From Comamonas sp. SCN 65-56 (GTDB taxonomy: Bacteria; Pseudomonadota; Gammaproteobacteria; Burkholderiales; Burkholderiaceae_C): a DNA stretch of 64,000 bases. Positions within the stretch are counted from its first letter, which is position 1. Each line of letters starts with the position of its first letter. The notes beneath the pieces are model-generated. The model saw only the letters and a list, made by a program, of their open reading frames with translations. It had not been told where the DNA came from and made no database searches. Positions 1-10,160 of the stretch are shown here, piece by piece. The stretch spans positions 1 through 64,000 of the forward strand of contig NZ_MEDS01000012.1 in assembly GCF_001724135.1 (NCBI RefSeq), given 5' to 3'. The position numbers and the translations under genes are program-made.

Positions 1-290
1 TAGTGATCGCCCGTGCGATCGCACTCGAACCCGAAGTGCTGTTACTCGACGAGCCCTGTTCGGCACTGGACCCGATCGCGACTGCCCAAATTGAAGAGTT
101 GCTGAACAACCTCAAGCGCAAGCTGACGATCGTCATCGTCACGCACAACATGCAACAGGCTGCGCGGGTCTCAGACTTCACGGCCTACATGTACCTTGGC
201 AAGCTGATCGAGTACACCGACACCAAGCAGCTTTTCACCAAGCCCTCGCGGAAGGAAACCGAGGATTACATCACCGGCCGTTTCGGATAA
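1..290 (+). CDS. pstB: Phosphate ABC transporter ATP-binding protein PstB (5' truncated by window edge)
   Basis: This is the C-terminal third of the ATPase that powers high-affinity phosphate uptake through PstSCAB. The Walker B/D-loop stretch [15 protein letters not shown] and the H-loop [13 protein letters not shown] are PstB-like. The visible part is about 95 residues of a family usually near 260, and the reading frame enters from outside the window, so the GTG at position 3 is an internal codon. phoU follows after 28 nt, the usual pst-phoU order. The rest of the pst operon presumably lies upstream. Confidence 0.93.
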   Translation, partial: VIARAIALEPEVLLLDEPCSALDPIATAQIEELLNNLKRKLTIVIVTHNMQQAARVSDFTAYMYLGKLIEYTDTKQLFTKPSRKETEDYITGRFG

Positions 291-318
291 ACGCGGCCTA
301 CGTCGAGGAAATCTCACC

Positions 319-1062
319 ATGCCCCATTCTTCTTCGCACATAGTCAAAGCGTTCGATCAGGAGCTGGATACGCTGACCAACAGCATTGGCGCCATGGGCG
401 ACTTTGCCGGCAGTCAACTGACCGACGCGGTGAGGGCGCTGTTGCATGGCGACATGGCGCTGGCTCAACGCGTCATCGATCAGGACCGACAACTTGATGC
501 CTTGCGTCGCGATTTGTCCGCTTCTGCTGCGTCCGTCATTGCGCGCCGTCAACCGCTTGCCGGCGATCTCGACGAGGTTCTGGCGGACTTCAAGATCGTC
601 GAGGATCTCGAACGCATCGGCGATCTCGCGAAGAACATTGCCAAGCGCGCCATCGCGACCGCAGGCATTTCATTCTCGGATGACCTAGTGCAGAGCTTGG
701 AGAAGCTTGCGTCGCTGGCCTCAGAGCAATTGAAGCACGCCCTTGCCACCTTCATCGCGCGCGATGCCGAAGAGGCACTATTGGTGCGTCAGAACGACGA
801 GGCCATCGACGAATTGCACTCAGTGATTTTTCGCGATCTGGTCTCCCGGATGAGCCCAGAGCAGTCGCATGTAATTGGCTTCGTTCACCTGCTGTTCTGC
901 GCGAAGAACATCGAACGCATTGGCGACCACGCGACCCACATTGCGGAAGCCGCCTATCTGAAGGCAACCGGCCGCCGCCCCGAATCGGAACGCCGAAAAC
1001 TCGATGAAAGCAGCATGATCACCGGCGACACGCAAGCAGGAGACATCGACTCAGCCACATAA
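319..1062 (+). CDS. phoU: Phosphate signalling protein PhoU
   Basis: PhoU links Pst transporter status to the PhoR/PhoB two-component system and represses the Pho regulon when phosphate is plentiful. The 247-residue protein has the usual two helical-bundle repeats with DLERIGDLAKNIAKRA in the first half and NIERIGDHATHIAEAA in the second; these acidic E/D-rich motifs bind metal in the family. A GAGGA site sits a few bases before the ATG. It follows pstB directly and is probably cotranscribed with it. Confidence 0.95.
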   Translation: MPHSSSHIVKAFDQELDTLTNSIGAMGDFAGSQLTDAVRALLHGDMALAQRVIDQDRQLDALRRDLSASAASVIARRQPLAGDLDEVLADFKIVEDLERIGDLAKNIAKRAIATAGISFSDDLVQSLEKLASLASEQLKHALATFIARDAEEALLVRQNDEAIDELHSVIFRDLVSRMSPEQSHVIGFVHLLFCAKNIERIGDHATHIAEAAYLKATGRRPESERRKLDESSMITGDTQAGDIDSAT

Positions 1063-1148
1063 GAACACTCTGATGAACGACATCGTCTACGGACGCCTCC
1101 TGGCGCGCTGCCATTGAATGGCCTTTCTGCTTCGAGGCCGCCACGTTT

Positions 1149-1166
1149 CCGTCACATATCGGTCAT
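1149..1166 (+). promoter_or_regulatory. Pho box upstream of phnD
   Basis: The sequence CCGTCACATATCGGTCAT matches the classic PhoB consensus CTGTCATAWAWCTGTCAY at 15 of 18 positions, with the two 7-bp half repeats spaced 11 bp start to start. A third GTCAC lies just downstream at a different spacing. It is 46 nt before the phnD start. This suggests that phnDCEE is induced by phosphate limitation through PhoB. The match was made by eye. Confidence 0.6.
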
Positions 1167-1211
1167 AGGGTCACTCTATTCATCCATATTCAATTAGCAG
1201 GGAGTTCAAAT

Positions 1212-2171
1212 ATGGTGACGAAATTGAAAGTGAAAGCCATTGCCTTGGCGATGGGTTCATTGTTGGTTGCTGTCTCGGCGCATGCACTGGACCCCCGCTA
1301 CAAGGACGCAGACGGCGACCTGGTCGCCGACGCGCCCACCGACCCCAAGGATTGGGTAGACCCCGCCACGCTGATATTCGCCTACACCCCGGTGGAAGAC
1401 CCGGCGGTCTACGCCAAGGTGTGGGACGGCTTCCTCCAGCACCTGGCCCAGGTCACGGGCAAGCGCGTGCAGTTTTTCCCGGTGCAGTCCAACGCGGCGC
1501 AGCTCGAAGCCATGCGCGCCGGGCGCCTGCACGTGGCTGGCTTCAATACCGGCTCCAACCCACTGGCGGTCAACTGCGCCGGCTTCGTGCCCTTCGCCAT
1601 GATGGCATCCAAGGACAATCGCTACGGCTACGAGATGGAAATCATCACCTACCCGGGCAGCGGCGTGGACAAGGTCGAAGACATCAAGAACAAGAAGCTG
1701 GCCTTCACCTCGGAGACTTCCAACTCCGGCTACAAGGCCCCTTCTGCGCTGCTGCGCAGCCAGTTCAAGATGGAGGCGGGCAAGGACTACACCCCGGTGT
1801 TCTCCGGTAAGCACGACAACTCCATCCTCGGCGTGGCCAATAAGGACTATCCCGCCGCCGCCATCGCCAATTCGGTCAAGCAGCGCATGGAAGCGCGCAA
1901 CATGGTCAAGCCCGAACAGCTCAAGGTGATCTACAAGTCGCAGACCTTCCCGACCACCGGCTATGGCCTGGCCTACAACCTCAAGCCCGAGCTGGCGGCC
2001 AAGATCAAGCAGGCCTTCTTCAGCTTCAACTGGGAAGGCTCGGAACTGGCCAAGGAGTTCAATGCGAGCGAGCCGCCGCAGGAGAAGTTCATGCCCATCG
2101 TCTACAAGCAGCACTGGCAGGTGATCCGCGATATCGACCAGGCAATGAACGTGAGCTACGCCTGCAAATAA
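1212..2171 (+). CDS. phnD: Phosphonate/phosphite-type ABC transporter substrate-binding protein
   Basis: Periplasmic binding protein of the PhnD/PtxB/HtxB family. A Sec signal peptide (hydrophobic [16 protein letters not shown], cleavage after AHA) precedes a 295-residue mature domain with family motifs such as [16 protein letters not shown] and [18 protein letters not shown] site precedes the ATG. It is the first gene of a four-gene transporter operon under a Pho box. The real ligand cannot be read from sequence: phosphonate, phosphite and hypophosphite are all possible, and PhnD relatives near arsenite-oxidase genes bind arsenite-type ligands. Confidence 0.88.
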   Translation: MVTKLKVKAIALAMGSLLVAVSAHALDPRYKDADGDLVADAPTDPKDWVDPATLIFAYTPVEDPAVYAKVWDGFLQHLAQVTGKRVQFFPVQSNAAQLEAMRAGRLHVAGFNTGSNPLAVNCAGFVPFAMMASKDNRYGYEMEIITYPGSGVDKVEDIKNKKLAFTSETSNSGYKAPSALLRSQFKMEAGKDYTPVFSGKHDNSILGVANKDYPAAAIANSVKQRMEARNMVKPEQLKVIYKSQTFPTTGYGLAYNLKPELAAKIKQAFFSFNWEGSELAKEFNASEPPQEKFMPIVYKQHWQVIRDIDQAMNVSYACK

Positions 2172-2197
2172 GCCCGCAAGCGGCAAGGAGGCAGGGC

Positions 2198-3025
2198 ATG
2201 TTGGAGTTGCGCGCGCTAGATAAGCGCTATCCCACCGGCGATCTGGCGCTCAAGGGTGTGAGCCTGCAAGTGGCGGCGGGCCAGGTGCTGGGCCTGATCG
2301 GGCCTTCGGGCGCTGGCAAGTCCACGCTGATCCGCTGCATCAACCGGCTGGTCAGCCCCAGCGCCGGGCAGATCATGCTGGACGGCCAGGACCTGGGCCG
2401 CCTGTCAGGCCAGGGCCTGCGCCTGGCGCGGCGGCAGATTGGCATGATTTTCCAGGAATACGCGCTGGTCGAGCGCCTGACGGTGATGGAGAACCTGCTC
2501 TCGGGCCGGCTCGGGTACACCGGCTTCTGGGCCAGTTGGTTGCGCCGCTTCGCGGACGACGACATCGCGCAGGCCTACCTGCTGCTCGACCGCGTCGGCC
2601 TCGCGGGCCTGGAGAACAAGCGCGCCGACGCGCTCTCGGGCGGCCAGCGCCAGCGCGTGGGCATCGCGCGTGCACTGATGCAAAGCCCCAAGCTGCTGCT
2701 GGTGGACGAGCCCACCGCCAGCCTGGACCCCAAGACCTCGCGCCAGATCATGCGCCTGATCCTGGAACTGTGCGAGGAGCGCGGCCTGGCCGCCATCGTC
2801 AACATCCACGACGTGGTGCTGGCCACCGAATTCCTGCCGCGCATCGTCGGCCTGCGTGCCGGCAGCGTGGTCTACGACGGCCCGGCCACGGGCCTCGACC
2901 GCGAAGTGCTGACCCGTATCTACGGCGACGAGGACTGGAGCGCCATCACGCGGCAGATGCAGTCGTCGGATGCCGAGGCGCCGCATCCGCAGCCCGCCGG
3001 TCGCCTAGAAGCGGCGGCAGCATGA
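2198..3025 (+). CDS. phnC: Phosphonate ABC transporter ATP-binding protein PhnC
   Basis: ATPase subunit of the phn-type importer. It shows Walker [10 protein letters not shown] near residue 35, a Q-loop in [14 protein letters not shown], the signature [15 protein letters not shown] and Walker [14 protein letters not shown]. The 275-residue length is normal for PhnC. AGGAGG lies upstream of the ATG, and the stop overlaps the start of the next gene (ATGA), indicating translational coupling. It energises the two PhnE permeases that follow. Confidence 0.93.
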   Translation: MLELRALDKRYPTGDLALKGVSLQVAAGQVLGLIGPSGAGKSTLIRCINRLVSPSAGQIMLDGQDLGRLSGQGLRLARRQIGMIFQEYALVERLTVMENLLSGRLGYTGFWASWLRRFADDDIAQAYLLLDRVGLAGLENKRADALSGGQRQRVGIARALMQSPKLLLVDEPTASLDPKTSRQIMRLILELCEERGLAAIVNIHDVVLATEFLPRIVGLRAGSVVYDGPATGLDREVLTRIYGDEDWSAITRQMQSSDAEAPHPQPAGRLEAAAA

Positions 3026-3825
3026 CAGCGGCCGCCGCGCCCCGGCATTGGCGCCGCCCGCCTTTCATCACCAGCCTCGCATGGCGCTGGGGGCTGATCC
3101 TCGGCGGGGCTCTGTACTTGGTGCTCGCCCTGGCCTCGCTGGAAGTCAACTGGGCGCGTGTGAGCGAGGGACTGGCGCGCGGCTTGCGCTTCGTGGCCGC
3201 CTTCCTGCAGCCCGACTTCGGCTCCCGCCGGAGCGACATCGTGATCGGCTTCCAGGAAAGCCTGACCATGACCGTCACCTCCACTGCGCTGGGCGTGGCG
3301 CTGTCGATTCCGGTCGCGGTCGGCGCGGCGCGCAACTTGGCGCCGGCCTGGATCTACCTGCTGTGCCGCGGCTTCATCGCCGTCTCGCGCACGCTCAACG
3401 AAATCATCGTCGCCATCTTCCTGGTCGCCATGTTCGGCTTCGGCCCCTTCGCCGGTTTCCTGACGCTGACCTTCGCCACCATCGGCTTCATGGCCAAGCT
3501 GATGGCTGAGGACATCGAGGAAATCGTGCCCGGCCAACTCGAAGCCCTCCGCGCCACCGGCGCGAGCTACCCGCAACTGCTGGATTTCGCCGTGCTGTCG
3601 CAGGTGCTGCCGCGCCTGATCGGCCTGTCGCTGTATCGGCTGGACATCAACTTTCGCGAGTCGGCGGTCATCGGCATCGTGGGCGCGGGCGGCATCGGCG
3701 CCACGCTCAACACCGCCATGGATCGTTATGAGTTCGACACCGCTGCGGCAGTCATCCTCGTCATCATCGTCATCGTCATGCTGGCCGAGTACGCCTCGGG
3801 CTGGCTTAGGAAACACGTCCAGTGA
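3022..3825 (+). CDS. phnE: Phosphonate ABC transporter permease PhnE (first copy)
   Basis: Inner-membrane permease of 267 residues. The long open frame in the track begins inside phnC; the ATG at 3022 overlaps the phnC stop (ATGA) and gives [10 protein letters not shown] followed by the first membrane segment, so I chose it. The EAA-loop region [19 protein letters not shown] and the C-terminal [14 protein letters not shown] are typical of PhnE. It pairs with the second PhnE to form a heterodimeric channel. Confidence 0.92.
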   Translation: MTAAAAPRHWRRPPFITSLAWRWGLILGGALYLVLALASLEVNWARVSEGLARGLRFVAAFLQPDFGSRRSDIVIGFQESLTMTVTSTALGVALSIPVAVGAARNLAPAWIYLLCRGFIAVSRTLNEIIVAIFLVAMFGFGPFAGFLTLTFATIGFMAKLMAEDIEEIVPGQLEALRATGASYPQLLDFAVLSQVLPRLIGLSLYRLDINFRESAVIGIVGAGGIGATLNTAMDRYEFDTAAAVILVIIVIVMLAEYASGWLRKHVQ

Positions 3826-4625
3826 GCAGCTCGGCACCCCTGTGGCGCAAGCGCACGCCCGGCCAGGACGCCACCGTCTTCATGGCCTGGGTGCTGGCGC
3901 TCGCCTTCGTCTCATGGACCTTCCAGGTGATGACCCAGAACACCATTTGGGCCTTCGTCGCCGACGCGCCGGCCCAGGTCGCCGACATCGGCTCGCGCAT
4001 GCTGCCGCCGGCCTGGTCCTTCATGGGCGAGCTGTGGTGGCCGCTGTGGGAAACGCTCAACATCGCCACCCTGGGCACTTTGCTGGGCGTCATGCTGGCG
4101 GTGCCGGTGGCCTTTCTGGCGGCGCGCAACACCACGCCCAGCGCGCGCTTCGTGCGCCCGCTGGCGCTACTGGCCATCGTTGGCTCGCGCTCCATCAACT
4201 CGCTGATCTGGGCTCTGCTGCTGGTGGCCATTCTGGGCCCCGGCGTGCTGGCCGGCATCATTGCCATTGCGCTGCGTTCGATCGGCTTCATCGGCAAGTT
4301 GCTCTACGAGGCCATCGAGGAAATCGACCCCCGGCAGGTAGAAGCGGTGCAAGCCACCGGCGCCTCGGGCGCCCAGGTCATGGCCTGGGGCGTGGCGCCA
4401 CAGATTGCGCCCACCCTGGCCGGCATCAGCGTGTTCCGCTGGGACATCAACATCCGCGAATCCACTGTGCTCGGCCTGGTGGGCGCAGGCGGCATCGGCG
4501 TCAAGCTGGAAGCCGCGCTGGGCACGCTGGCCTGGCCGAAGGTCACGATGCTGCTGATCGCCATTTTTGCGACGGTGCTGGTCAGCGAATGGGTCACGGC
4601 CCACGTGCGCAAGGAGTTGATCTGA
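3822..4625 (+). CDS. phnE: Phosphonate ABC transporter permease PhnE (second copy)
   Basis: Second inner-membrane permease, 267 residues. It starts at a GTG that overlaps the first phnE stop (GTGA). It has several hydrophobic segments, the EAA motif in EAVQATGASGAQVMAWGVA and the family ending ESTVLGLVGAGGIG. It is similar to but distinct from the first copy, so this is a PhnC-D-E1-E2 transporter. It is the last gene of the operon; no phosphonate or phosphite catabolic gene follows. Confidence 0.92.
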   Translation: MSSSAPLWRKRTPGQDATVFMAWVLALAFVSWTFQVMTQNTIWAFVADAPAQVADIGSRMLPPAWSFMGELWWPLWETLNIATLGTLLGVMLAVPVAFLAARNTTPSARFVRPLALLAIVGSRSINSLIWALLLVAILGPGVLAGIIAIALRSIGFIGKLLYEAIEEIDPRQVEAVQATGASGAQVMAWGVAPQIAPTLAGISVFRWDINIRESTVLGLVGAGGIGVKLEAALGTLAWPKVTMLLIAIFATVLVSEWVTAHVRKELI

Positions 4626-4908
4626 ACCTGTCAACGCCAGAGCAGGAGTGCGGACCCCAACCGGGACAGCAGTACGAGCACTGTCGGCAGGGCATTGCGC
4701 ATCGCGCGGTCCACCAATTTGACCGGCATCGTCGCGACGCCGTGAGTGCAGGTGAAGTCTGTGGCATTGATGGAGTAGCAGGACCGGGGCAAATCTGCTC
4801 CCTAAGCAGAGCAGAGCCAGAACCTCTTTCCCATCATCGAAGGAGAAAGCGAGGCGCAATCCGCATGAGGTGGACGCAGGCCAGGAACGGGGCGAACAGG
4901 AGGCCGCA
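4626..4908. other. Non-coding spacer carrying the 5' end of a duplicated segment
   Basis: This 283-bp gap between phnE and lysR has no convincing gene. From about 4746 it matches 11193-11350 with few differences. That match includes a fragment that still encodes the last ten codons of ModC (VQVKSVALME) although no modC lies here. On the minus strand a short open stretch ending near 4626 could encode a hydrophobic C-terminal remnant, but I do not recognise it. Confidence 0.6.
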
Positions 4909-5891
4909 TTGGAACTCAGACTACTACGCTATTTCGTTGCGGTCGCGGAAGAACTGCATTTCGCGCGAGCGGCCGAGCGCCTTGGCGTTGAGCAATCGCC
5001 TGTGTCGCGCGCAATGCGCAATCTCGAAGCCACGCTCGGCGTGCAGTTGTTCGACCGCAGCGCGCACCAGACGCGACTGACCTGGGCCGGTCAAGTGTTC
5101 CTCGGTGAGTGCCGGCGCGTGTTGGCCACCGTGGAGCAGGCGGTGAGTGCTGCAAAGGCGGCGGCGCAGGGCTATCAGGGTTATCTGCGCATCGCCATCT
5201 GCGATAGCTTGGCGCAGCCCCACATTGCCACCTTGCTGGCACGCAGCCGCGAGGAAGAGCCGGAACTGGAGATTCGCGTCTTCGAGTTGCCTTTCGCGCA
5301 GCAGCTCAAGGGCCTGCACAACGATCTCCTGGACATCGGCTTTGCGCTGTCGGACGCGGTGAGTGAAGGCCTTGTCGCCGAGCCCGTGTGGACCGATCCG
5401 CTGTCGGTGATCGTGCCCGTGCGCCACCCCTTGCTGGCGCACGCGGAAGTGCCGCTGGATGAAGCCTTGAAGTTTCCGCTGGTGCTGTGCCATCCCGACG
5501 CGGGATCGGGCTGTCACCATCAGATCCAGGCGGTACTTCAAGGTGCGTCCATGCCGCTCAAGCTGGTAGATCAGGTGACGAGCTTAGGCGTGATGCTGAC
5601 TCTGGTCGGTGCAGGTTACGGCATCGGTTTCGCCATTGCCTCGCAGGTGCAGACCCTGAACCGCCCCGACATAACCGTCCGCCCCTTGGCCGGCACGCCG
5701 CCCATGCTGTCCACCTACCTGCTGCGCCGCGGCGCCGAACCCTCTGAGCCCATGAAACGGTTTCTGCAGCGCGCCCGCGAGGAGTTCCTGCCAAAGGGAG
5801 ATGAACCGGCCTCGTGACGTTGAGTGCTCGGGTACATTGGCTATTGCTGGCTGTCCATGGCTCGCACTGGACCTGCTCGGAGCGCGCGTTG
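4746..5891. repeat. Direct repeat, copy 1 (complete lysR region)
   Basis: Copy 1 of a segment repeated at 11193-11549 in the same orientation. It comprises a modC 3'-end fragment, the spacer, the full lysR gene and about 70 bp beyond it. Relative to this copy, copy 2 has lost about 101 bp around the lysR start and a further 687 bp inside the gene. Confidence 0.85.
4909..5817 (+). CDS. LysR-family transcriptional regulator
   Basis: LysR-type regulator with an N-terminal winged helix (LRYFVAVAEELHFARAAERL, then SPVSRAMRNLEATLGVQLF) and a C-terminal effector-binding domain. The track starts at a GTG at 4870. The TTG at 4909 lies 5 nt after AGGAGG and gives the standard MELRLLRYF opening and a 302-residue protein, so I prefer it. 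It follows phnDCEE on the same strand. LysR genes (ptxE) accompany phosphite transport loci, but the ligand is unknown here. A broken copy lies at 11.35 kb. Confidence 0.88.
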   Translation: MELRLLRYFVAVAEELHFARAAERLGVEQSPVSRAMRNLEATLGVQLFDRSAHQTRLTWAGQVFLGECRRVLATVEQAVSAAKAAAQGYQGYLRIAICDSLAQPHIATLLARSREEEPELEIRVFELPFAQQLKGLHNDLLDIGFALSDAVSEGLVAEPVWTDPLSVIVPVRHPLLAHAEVPLDEALKFPLVLCHPDAGSGCHHQIQAVLQGASMPLKLVDQVTSLGVMLTLVGAGYGIGFAIASQVQTLNRPDITVRPLAGTPPMLSTYLLRRGAEPSEPMKRFLQRAREEFLPKGDEPAS

Positions 5892-5900
5892 CCAGGAGAC

Positions 5901-6854
5901 TCAGGTTTCCGTGATGACGTTGCCCATGTCGCGAATGTCATAGCCGCCGATGCTTCTAAACTCATTCCGGAACTTTTCTGAGCGAAGTATCCGCAGCATG
6001 GCCTTCACTTCCGGCGTGTCAAAACGCTCCTTCTTGACGACGAGATCGTATCGCTCCTTCTTCAGCGGAATGAAATCGACGTTCTCGACCTGCCGGGCAA
6101 TCTTCTCGCTGCCAACCGCCACGTCCGCATCGCCACGCCCCACCGCGCTTGCGACAGCAAGGTGGGACTGGTTTTCGTTGCCGTAGCCTCTGATGCTGCT
6201 TCCGTAGAGATCGAGCAGCTTCAGGTTTTCGTCCAGCAGCACCCGCGATCCGGCGCCTTTCTCACGATTGATCATCGTGATGTCATCCCGGCCGAAGTCC
6301 TCCCACGACTGGATGCCTTTGGGATTTCCCTTGGCGACGTAGAGCCCTTGCGTGCGGTACGTGACGTTGACGACCACGCAGCGGATGCCAGGCAGGATGT
6401 AGCGGACATACGGCACGTTGTAGTCGTCGGTCAGGCTGTCCCAAAGGTGAGTGGTCGCGACGCTGACCCGGTCCTGATAAAGCGAAATGAGGCTGTCATA
6501 GCTGCCGATATAGGCCCGCAGCGCCATGACGCCGTGCAGGCGCAGGAAGTTCGACAGGATGTCCAGGATCAGGTCTTGTCCGCAGATGACAAAGCCGGCT
6601 TCGCTCCGGCGTTCCTGCGACAGGTCGAAATACTGATCCTCGCGGAGCGCCACTGTTTCAGGGCGCCCGCCATCACGGGCATTGGTTTTTGACTTCTCGA
6701 TGTAGTCGCGGACATCGCTTTCGGCGAAGCGAATCTTGCGCCCGACTTTGTAGAAGCCGATCTCACCGCCTTTGACCAGAGCGTACACCCCGCTCTTGCT
6801 GACATGCAGCCGCTCGGCCACGTCTTCGGCGGTCAAGGCTCTCTCATCGTTCAT
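5901..6854 (-). CDS. HTH regulator with periplasmic-binding-protein-like domain
   Basis: An excisionase-type helix-turn-helix at the N terminus (LTAEDVAERLHVSKSGVYALVKGGEIGF) is followed by a substrate-binding-protein-like domain, with the segment YVAKGNPKGIQSWEDF typical of PBP-fold regulators tied to oxyanion transport. The track starts at a TTG (6872). The ATG at 6854 gives 317 residues and begins just before the HTH, so I prefer it; the ribosome site is weak either way. It is divergent from the mod-type operon and probably controls it by sensing the transported anion. Confidence 0.8.
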   Translation of the reverse strand: MNDERALTAEDVAERLHVSKSGVYALVKGGEIGFYKVGRKIRFAESDVRDYIEKSKTNARDGGRPETVALREDQYFDLSQERRSEAGFVICGQDLILDILSNFLRLHGVMALRAYIGSYDSLISLYQDRVSVATTHLWDSLTDDYNVPYVRYILPGIRCVVVNVTYRTQGLYVAKGNPKGIQSWEDFGRDDITMINREKGAGSRVLLDENLKLLDLYGSSIRGYGNENQSHLAVASAVGRGDADVAVGSEKIARQVENVDFIPLKKERYDLVVKKERFDTPEVKAMLRILRSEKFRNEFRSIGGYDIRDMGNVITET

Positions 6855-6861
6855 GGCTTGA

Positions 6862-7836
<975 letters not shown>

Positions 7837-7858
7837 CCAACCTTGTCGAGGACAACCC

Positions 7859-8629
7859 ATGAAGACGATCAAGTCACTCCTGCTTGCATGCGCACTGCTG
7901 TTCGCCGCCTCTGCCCATGCCGAAAAGATCACCATTGCGGCCGCGGCCGATCTGAAGTTTGCGATGGACGAAATCGTCACCGCCTTCAAGCAGGCCAATG
8001 CCGCCGACGAGGTGGAAGTCATCTACGGTTCTTCTGGCAAGTTTCATACGCAGATTCAGCAGAACGCGCCCTACGACCTGTACTTCTCTGCGGACATTGG
8101 CTTTCCCCGCGAGCTGGTGAAAGCGGGTTTTGCTGCTTCCGATGCGAAGCCTTATGCCTTCGGCCGCATCGTGCTGTGGAGCGCGACGATGGACGCTACC
8201 AAGATGACTTTGGCGAGCCTGACCGATCCGAAGATCATTCGCGTTGCCATTGCCAACCCGAAGCACGCGCCCTATGGCAAGCGCGCCGAAGAAGCATTGC
8301 GGGCGTCCGGTCTGTGGGAGAAGGTCGAACCCAAGCTGGTCTATGGCGAGAACATCGCCCATACCGCGCAGTTCGTGCAGACCGGCAATGCCCAGGCCGG
8401 CATCATCGCGCTGGCCCTCGCCGTTAATCCCGAGCTGGCGAACAAGGGGGGCTACTACCTGATCCCGGACAACCTGCACGAACCGCTGGAGCAGGGCTTC
8501 ATCATCACCAAGCGAGCCGAAGGCAATGCCTTGGCCAAGCGCTTCGCCGACTACATGGGCAGCAAACCGGCCCGCGCCGTGATGGTCAAGTATGGCTTTG
8601 TTCTGCCCGGTGAATCTGCCAGCAAGTAG
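7859..8629 (+). CDS. modA: Molybdate-type ABC transporter substrate-binding protein (ModA-like, second copy)
   Basis: A second ModA-family protein of 256 residues with a clear signal peptide (SLLLACALLFAASAHA) and the motifs ITIAAAADLKFAMDEIV, GSSGKFHTQI and NPKHAPYGKRAEEAL. GAGGA lies 6 nt before the ATG. It is a diverged paralogue of the preceding gene, not a recent duplicate. With a single ModB/ModC pair downstream, the two binding proteins may feed one channel with different ligands or affinities. Confidence 0.87.
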   Translation: MKTIKSLLLACALLFAASAHAEKITIAAAADLKFAMDEIVTAFKQANAADEVEVIYGSSGKFHTQIQQNAPYDLYFSADIGFPRELVKAGFAASDAKPYAFGRIVLWSATMDATKMTLASLTDPKIIRVAIANPKHAPYGKRAEEALRASGLWEKVEPKLVYGENIAHTAQFVQTGNAQAGIIALALAVNPELANKGGYYLIPDNLHEPLEQGFIITKRAEGNALAKRFADYMGSKPARAVMVKYGFVLPGESASK

Positions 8630-8644
8630 CCCGAGGACATGGAC

Positions 8645-9463
8645 ATGAGCGCGACGACTATGACTGTGCGCATGCGCAACGGCCAGGGATTCTTGGCCGG
8701 TTCGCTGATCGGCACGCTGGGCGGTCTGATTGGCCTTGGCGGTGCCGAGTTTCGCCTGCCAGTGCTCGTCGGCATGTTCCGGCTCGGCACGCTGGAGGCC
8801 GTCATTCTCAACAAGGCCATGAGCCTGGTGGTGGTGGCGTCCGCTCTGCTGTTCCGGGGCAGCGCGATCTCGCCCACGCTCCTGATGGAGCACCTCGATG
8901 TCGTGGTCAACCTGCTCGCCGGCAGCCTGGTCGGCGCCTGGTGGGCCGCAGGCCACGCCATGAAGCTGCCTCGGCACTGGCTCAACCGCATCATCATGGT
9001 GTTGCTGATGGGCCTGGCGCTGGTGATGCTGGCGGAAGCCTGGGCGGGCAACCATGGAGGCGGCACGCCGCTGTTCGAGGCCGGCCCGCTGCGCATCGTT
9101 GCGGGGGTCATTGCCGGCCTGGGGATCGGGATCGTTGCCGCTTTGCTGGGCGTGGCCGGTGGCGAGTTGCTGATCCCGGCCATCGTGCTGCTCTACGGCC
9201 TGGACATCAAGATCGCGGGCAGCCTCTCGCTGATGGTGAGCCTGCCCACCATGATCGTCGGCTTTGCCCGCTACACCAGTTCCGACGCCTTCGACGTGCT
9301 GCGCAAGGAACGGCCGTTGGGAGTGTGGATGGCGATCGGCTCGATCCTCGGCGCAGCCCTGGGCGGCGTGCTGCTGGGCCTCGTGCCCACCCGGCTGCTG
9401 CTGGCCCTGCTGGGCGTGGTTCTGCTTATTTCGGCCATCAAGACGTTCAAGCATGCGCATTGA
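8645..9463 (+). CDS. TauE/SafE-family membrane permease
   Basis: A polytopic membrane protein of the TauE/SafE (sulfite exporter, DUF81) family. It has the repeated GGLIGLGGAEFRLPVL and ALLGVAGGELLIPAIVL motifs, one per half, with about eight hydrophobic segments. The track begins at 8639, but the ATG at 8645 has better spacing from GAGGA (7 nt). It sits between the binding-protein genes and modB, so it probably moves a related or counter anion. The substrate is unknown. Confidence 0.82.
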   Translation: MSATTMTVRMRNGQGFLAGSLIGTLGGLIGLGGAEFRLPVLVGMFRLGTLEAVILNKAMSLVVVASALLFRGSAISPTLLMEHLDVVVNLLAGSLVGAWWAAGHAMKLPRHWLNRIIMVLLMGLALVMLAEAWAGNHGGGTPLFEAGPLRIVAGVIAGLGIGIVAALLGVAGGELLIPAIVLLYGLDIKIAGSLSLMVSLPTMIVGFARYTSSDAFDVLRKERPLGVWMAIGSILGAALGGVLLGLVPTRLLLALLGVVLLISAIKTFKHAH

Positions 9464-9478
9464 CGGGAGGGTGTTCGC

Positions 9479-10156
9479 ATGCTGACGGACAGTGATCTGC
9501 AGGCCATATGGCTGACTGTGCGCCTGGCGAGCATCGTGACCCTGATTCTGCTCGTGGTGGGTACGCCCATCGCCTGGTGGCTGGCGCGCACAAAGGTCTG
9601 GTGGAAGGGAACGATCGGCGCGGTGGTCGCACTGCCGTTGGTGTTGCCGCCCTCGGTGCTTGGCTTCTACCTGCTGCTGACGCTGGGACCACACGGGCCG
9701 ATTGGGCAACTGACTCAGGCGCTGGGCATCGGGCCGTTGCCGTTCACCTTCTGGGGCCTCGTTGTTGCCTCGGTGTTCTACTCGTTGCCCTTCATGGTGC
9801 AGCCGTTGCAGACCGCCTTCGAGGCGGTGGGCGAACGGCCCCTGGAAGTTGCCGCCACCTTGCGGGCTTCACCGCTCGATGCGTTCTTCACGGTGGCAGT
9901 GCCGCTAGCTGCGCCGGGCTTCCTGACCGCCGCGATCCTGACCTTCGCCCATACGGTGGGCGAGTTCGGCGTGGTGCTGATGATCGGTGGCAACCTGCCC
10001 GGCATCACGCGCGTGGTGTCCGTGCAGATTTACGACCATGTGGAGGCCTTGGAATATGCCAGTGCGCATCGCCTGGCAGCGGTGATGCTGATCTTCTCCT
10101 TCCTGGTGCTGCTGATCCTGTACGCATGGCGTCCGCGCCCGAGAAATGGGGGCTGA
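9479..10156 (+). CDS. modB: Molybdate ABC transporter permease ModB
   Basis: Inner-membrane permease of 225 residues with five to six hydrophobic segments. The motif PLEVAATLRASPLDAFFTVA is the EAA loop that contacts the ATPase, and LTFAHTVGEFGVVLMIGGN is characteristic of ModB/CysT-type channels. GGAGG lies 8 nt upstream of the ATG. It overlaps or abuts modC, so translation is coupled. Confidence 0.92.
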   Translation: MLTDSDLQAIWLTVRLASIVTLILLVVGTPIAWWLARTKVWWKGTIGAVVALPLVLPPSVLGFYLLLTLGPHGPIGQLTQALGIGPLPFTFWGLVVASVFYSLPFMVQPLQTAFEAVGERPLEVAATLRASPLDAFFTVAVPLAAPGFLTAAILTFAHTVGEFGVVLMIGGNLPGITRVVSVQIYDHVEALEYASAHRLAAVMLIFSFLVLLILYAWRPRPRNGG

Positions 10157-10160
10157 CGCG

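Noticed and set aside
1064-1117. Short ORF MNDIVYGRLLARCH after phoU.
   Set aside because: Only 14 codons with no clear ribosome site or known family.
1257-2186. Long minus-strand ORF opposite phnD (309 aa), and similar long antisense ORFs elsewhere (e.g. 7874-9709, 27861-30134, 53820-55925).
   Set aside because: They lie fully opposite well-supported genes and their His/Arg/Gln-rich low-complexity translations are typical shadows in high-G+C DNA.
2536-3021. N-terminal extension of the first phnE frame over phnC.
   Set aside because: It is antiparallel-free overlap shadow of phnC; ATG 3022 overlapping the phnC stop is a natural coupled start.
4626-4745. Minus-strand hydrophobic stretch (LVDRAMRNALPTVLVLLSRL) as a gene remnant.
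   Set aside because: Too short, with no family recognised and no start; mentioned only in the spacer entry.
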